64,000 bases of DNA. It comes from Timema cristinae. Lineage: Eukaryota; Arthropoda; Insecta; Phasmatodea; Timematidae. Below are positions 59,641 to 64,000 of the stretch, piece by piece. The stretch is taken from positions 77,811,102 through 77,875,101 of the forward strand of contig JBCFYV010011172.1 in NCBI GenBank assembly GCA_039000515.1. Reading direction: 5' to 3'. Under the pieces are notes generated by a model. The model made no database searches, was not told the DNA's origin, and saw only the letters and a program-made list of their open reading frames with translations. Both the position numbers and the translations under genes were made by a program. The first letter of the stretch is position 1; each line of letters starts with the position of its first letter.

Positions 59641-59690
59641 ACAATGTTCACCACTTCCGCAGGGTAGTGGAATCTTGCTATTGTTTGCAC

Positions 59691-60181
59691 ATTGTAATCG
59701 ATTATTGCGATAATAACTAATAAACTATAATGAGTACAGTATATTAAATAAACCTGATAACATTATTGCATGAGTCAATGAACAACTGACTCAGAGAGAC
59801 TCACCGAATGTTTTTGTGAATACAATCACTAGATTCTGTTGACAAGCTGGATCAGGCGTGGCTCTTAATGTTATTATGACAACTTCTACGCCCCTCGAAT
59901 AACTGTTAGAGTTTATCCACACTAAACAAAGATGCTAGAGATTTTGTCATTATTTTACTGATAAGTGCCTGCATATTTGTACATGTGGATAAGTTGCCTC
60001 TGCTCTATTGGGAAGGTTTGGTTTGGGAATTGGGGCGTAATATCTTCGCGGGGGCACTAGGAATTTTAAAACAATGTGGTTTTCTACAGTAGAAACGTGC
60101 TCAGTTTGTTTAAACTAACCCTCACCCCACTATTAGCAAATATTAAACATTTTAACATAATAATTAACACTACTATGACGC
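59691..60181. other. No gene seen upstream of the array
   Basis: Presumed lipocalin intron sequence. No exon with a signal peptide or first-strand lipocalin motif is seen. Confidence 0.45.
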
Positions 60182-60325
60182 AGTTGGGAGGATAAAATTT
60201 TGATAGACCTGAGAGAGATAGGGTGTAATTAGAAAGACTGGATAGAACTAGCTCAATATAGGGTAGGTGGCGTACTTTTGTGGGTGTGGTAATAAACTTT
60301 CGAGTTCCTAATGCCATAGAGTAAC
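60182..60325 (+). pseudogene. Second LINE RT C-terminal remnant
   Basis: Plus strand: WEDKILIDLREIGCN, a TAG, KDWIELAQY, then after a one-base slip WRTFVGVVINFRVPNAIE and TAA at about 60323. It aligns without gaps, apart from the slip, to the tail at 3825-3968. It is present as a single copy, without the 132-bp expansion. Confidence 0.85.
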
Positions 60326-61975
60326 TAAGGAATATTTATCTTCCTCCTCCTATTCCCTAAAGTAAGATAATATTTGTTGTGTTTTAACCACTTCTCACTA
60401 CCCTTACGGGCTATGCATATATAAACTAGCCTAAAATTACATAATTGTATAATAGTATATAGTGGCCTTTTCTTTCAAATGCTAAGAGAATTTTTACAAT
60501 TGAAGGATAGTGAATTACTCCTCGATTAGAATTAATGATTATCTGTAAATGGCCGACGCGCACCTAAGATATTTCAGTATTTATTAAACAAAAAGTGAGA
60601 ATTTGCTTTGCTTAGTGTTCTGTGTTTTATTTCATTCTCAACAAACATTTTAAAGAATAAGTAATTTCATTGTAGCCAGAAATAATTTTACTTCAAGTGC
60701 TGTGTTTTTGACTTAGAATGAAATATAATAAATTGATTTTTCTTTGTGTATTATTATATTATTTAATAGGCTGTTATTTAGGGTAAAATGGCAGACCAGT
60801 GTTAAAGGTAATATGGCATACTGTTTCATTTTACCCTATAAGAGGTCTTAATTATTTTAGTCATTATTATTCTAGTGAAAATAGGCCCACGACAAGGATT
60901 AATAACAAATATGCAAATGATGAAAAAAACCTTTTTGGAAATTCTCATAAAACTAAGTATATTTCAACCCCTCTAGAAACAAACCCCACCCAGCCTTGGA
61001 ATTTATTTCATTGGATCAATAATATTGTGAAAATGCGCATTCCATTACACCAGAGTACCTTATGTCTCACCATACATTTCACATAAAAGACAATGCATAA
61101 AGAAGTTCCTCGTCTAGGTGATAAAGTGCATTGTTATACTAGAGGACCCTGTGTGCCAGGCAATGTGGGCTGTATCTTGACCTGTGCCACCCACCCTACC
61201 CCCTCTACTCTCTCTAAACCCTTTTAAAAGGTGTGTAATGCATGCTTCGTGCCAACCCCTAAATATTACCCTTATCATGCCCATTCCCAAGTGGTGATCT
61301 CCGCCCATCCCCACAAGCGTACTACTCACTTCATACTTACGGTATGGTTCGAGGGCAGCTATAGTTCCAAGGTCATAAATGACTGACTGCAGCTATTATC
61401 ATGACAAAACATGTATATTATCCCGCAAGACTTTATCCTGTCAGCTGGGATTGAACGTGGTCAGCCCCAAAACGAGGCCATAGACATGTCGGCTTCGAAG
61501 GACACTCTTCAATCTTAGATGAGGTCATAAATCTATAAACATCTATAGCTTTGAGGAGGAAAGGATTCACACCAAGTGTACACATTTTAAATGATGTGGT
61601 GGCCAGCTTGTCTGCGTTCAACCCTTTAACGATTATCTTCGATGAATAAGGACTTAAGATGGATAAAATACTAAATATTTAATATTTAATCAATAATCTC
61701 TTAAGGATATCCAATCTTACCACTCCTTATGAGTACTTTCTAAATACGTAAAGGTCGGCAGCTGGCTTGCCTACATGTTATTAATGGTGTCTAGAAGATG
61801 AAAGGAGCTAGATTGAGTACAGTATTTTTTTTAACCTTATAAGATACATTTTTCTTAACCTATCATGGCAACCATAAATGTAAATTATCTCAATGAGCAA
61901 TACTAAATTAGAAGGATTAACATTGGACTTGATTGATTAAATACAAATAGATAGAAATACAAATATAATATATAT

Positions 61976-62025
<50 letters not shown>

Positions 62026-64000
62026 ATATGTTCAATATGTTTATCCGCTTTGCTTTCACATTGTTTATTCACTTCACATTAGGTCGGCTTTCACTCACTC
62101 TGTTCGGCTATCTAGTACCAAAGTAAGTTAGAATGATTCAACCTGTTGAACTCTTTACTCTGTATATCAATAAAGCACAGTCTAGAAAAGCTTATTATTT
62201 TATAAATGAAGTTTTATCCTTTCCATTAACGAGACAAGCCTCACAAGCAAGTGAATACTCGAGGGTAGACGATGTCATAGAGTTGAAATCACTATCTCCC
62301 CACACAATTAGCTTCTAACCATTGGTGTTTACGAGAAGGATGAAGATCTATAAAAGAGCATGGAGACTTGAAAGATGTTTCTAAGAACTCATCATTGCTG
62401 ACACATGCTTAATGAGGAAATAATCAGTCTGATCTGGATGTTGTAGAGCTTCCAAGTTTATAAATAGAATGAAGCCATTATTTTTAAGAACATACTGTAG
62501 TTTCCTCTGTCGTTTCTTCTTCTCCATAGGCTCCTCCGTTTCAATAATTTTTATTCTTCTTATCACGACGTTTAGGTATAGCAACAAAAGGTTTATGGTG
62601 ACATCCGTCTTGTCTTGATCGTTGCAGAAATATGCCATTTGTTCGAAAGAGGTAATACTCTAGATGTGCGTTGATCAAAGCAATGATGTGAAGGAGAGAA
62701 GGAATAGCTTATCTCATATCGTTTCGGCCTTCACGTTTGGTCGAGTAACAAACATTCTGACTGATAAAACTTAGTAGTCTTAAAACACTCATAGAGGAGT
62801 CAGACATTTAAAGTTGAACACGTGTAAACAGAACTGGTATGAATGTAACACTATTCCGCAGATTTTGAGTTTTAAGTATTCTCAGCCAAGGAAGGTCGAA
62901 AACTTCCAAATAAATACAGTTGTAATCGTCACTGTTGTAATTCCCTGTTTTATAAGTCGCTTTTAGCAAGATGTCATCCACACTTTAACATTTCCTGGCA
63001 TTATATTACATCCTGTTGTGATCCAGCACGTGTGACCTTGCACCTTGTTTTCTTATTGTATAGATTAAAATCTTCAAGTCCAAGATTTAATTTGTGCAGA
63101 TTCATTCGGTAACCAACGAGCCTAATAGTCTGGCAGGTAAGGGTAGCAATTATTCAGCTGGTGAAAAAAGCATCAAATTTGGTAGAGTTCTTGTTTGAAA
63201 CATATAGAATTCAACTAGAACCAGAAGCACCTTGGTCGCACTCTCCTAGTAGGTATTTTGAGTTCAGAAACAAAATGGCCAACAATATGTATTAATGAAC
63301 ATTAAAATAGCTGTATTATCAGTTGTACTAGTATTGAAAAGAGGTTTTGGTACCAAATATTATGTTTTCCGGATCAAGGAATGTGATGTGGCTGTTAGTG
63401 AATTACTAGCATCCACCAATTATTTAATATGGCCACCAAAATGAAGGAAATTTTCCGTAACTCACAATTGTAAAAAAACACATTTTCATGTTTTTGCTCC
63501 AAATTATGATGAATAGTGGATACGATTGTGTATAATTTATTATATATAATCTGATAAGTCCGTTTCCGGTAATAGAAATTACGAGGAAATGACTAAACAG
63601 ATTTTGACAAACGACCACTAATTTTAACGGTTAGAAGTCTAGGATGTTGAGAAAAAAGTAGTTTTCCACGAAAACCCGATTTTCACAGAGAAATTTCAGT
63701 CTTTCATTCTTTGTTTAGTCACCATGGATACCGTTATTTTCTGCATGGCTGTAAACCTCATAAATAAAAAATATTTTTTTGGCTAAAAAATAAAAGCTCA
63801 ATCTTCATTAATTATTGTTGGTTCAAACACATCACAATTTTCTCTTTGGATAAAAATTTATCTTTGGATGCTGGTCATCATAACACATCTAAATTAAGAT
63901 TAATATACTGGGAAAACCTTTATTTTTTATTGGAATGATGTTATCGTTAATTCGCGTTTAAATCAACAATATTGAGCATTATTAGAAAATAAAAGGTTAA
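60326..64000. other. No recognised gene
   Basis: 60390-60500 may be a reverse SINE A remnant (ctcactacccttacgggcta). A perfect 11-bp inverted repeat (agggtaaaatg, 60779-60789; cattttaccct, 60827-60837) resembles transposon ends. (TA)n spans about 61966-62030. Frames of 95 codons at 60799 and 85 codons at 62381 match nothing I know. Confidence 0.45.

Noticed and set aside
60799..61086. 95-codon plus-strand frame
   Set aside because: AT-rich, low-complexity composition with no recognised motif. It starts next to a transposon-end-like inverted repeat.

Overview
The window is AT-rich, repeat-dominated eukaryotic DNA, almost certainly from an insect. Three things point that way. There are two spliced exons of an insect apolipoprotein-D-type lipocalin with correct GT/AG sites. 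Many copies of tRNA-derived SINEs lie throughout. Fragments of a non-LTR retrotransposon reverse transcriptase have the arthropod-type tail. I cannot name the species. There are no bacterial-style operons, CRISPR arrays or rRNA genes, and most open frames are chance or satellite artefacts.

Layout. 1-190: two copies of an 88-bp repeat at the window edge. 1.8-3.7 kb: SINEs and a palindromic MITE. 3.8-5.4 kb: the C-terminal tail of a LINE reverse transcriptase (minus strand), part of which has expanded into 11 exact 132-bp copies. 7.6-10.4 kb: two diverged copies of a ~770-bp element with ~33-bp terminal inverted repeats. 10.9-12.1 kb: a 70-bp minisatellite interrupted twice by SINEs. 19.0-22.9 kb: a 69-bp array, then a large 28-bp array. 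25.2-25.8 kb: an unexplained structured block with a perfect hairpin. 31.2-32.3 kb: a decayed copy of an arthropod multicopy protein-coding family, broken by a MITE with a near-identical target duplication. 32.6-36.1 kb: coding-like but unrecognised minus-strand fragments around an LTR-like segment that is followed by several primer-binding-site-like motifs. 36.1-36.5 kb: an almost perfect palindromic MITE. 39.3-40.3 kb: a hAT-like MITE with another element inside it. 45.2-45.6 kb: a SINE inserted in a SINE with a 13-bp target-site duplication. 50.2-51.8 kb: a 1.6-kb inverted repeat with ~600-bp arms. 54.0-54.3 kb: a full-length SINE with an 11-bp duplication.

The only convincing host gene is the lipocalin on the minus strand. 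One exon is at 57337-57565 and the next at 55279 downward. They join in phase 1 at a tyrosine codon. Exons further 5' were not found and may lie beyond 64 kb. Immediately 5' of the first exon, inside the intron, lie 34 tandem 60-bp units. Each unit is a recognisable copy of that exon's own acceptor region: branch-point-like motif, AG, the first codons and a GT donor-like motif. This array, apparently seeded from a real splice acceptor, is the most interesting structure in the window.

Mobile elements interlock. Two SINE families (A, leucine-tRNA-like head; B, proline/glutamate-tRNA-like head) share the same 3' tail, which suggests one LINE partner. Nested insertions at 11.2, 12.0, 31.7, 39.5, 45.3 and 51.9 kb give a relative chronology. 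All calls come from reading the sequence. No database search was possible.
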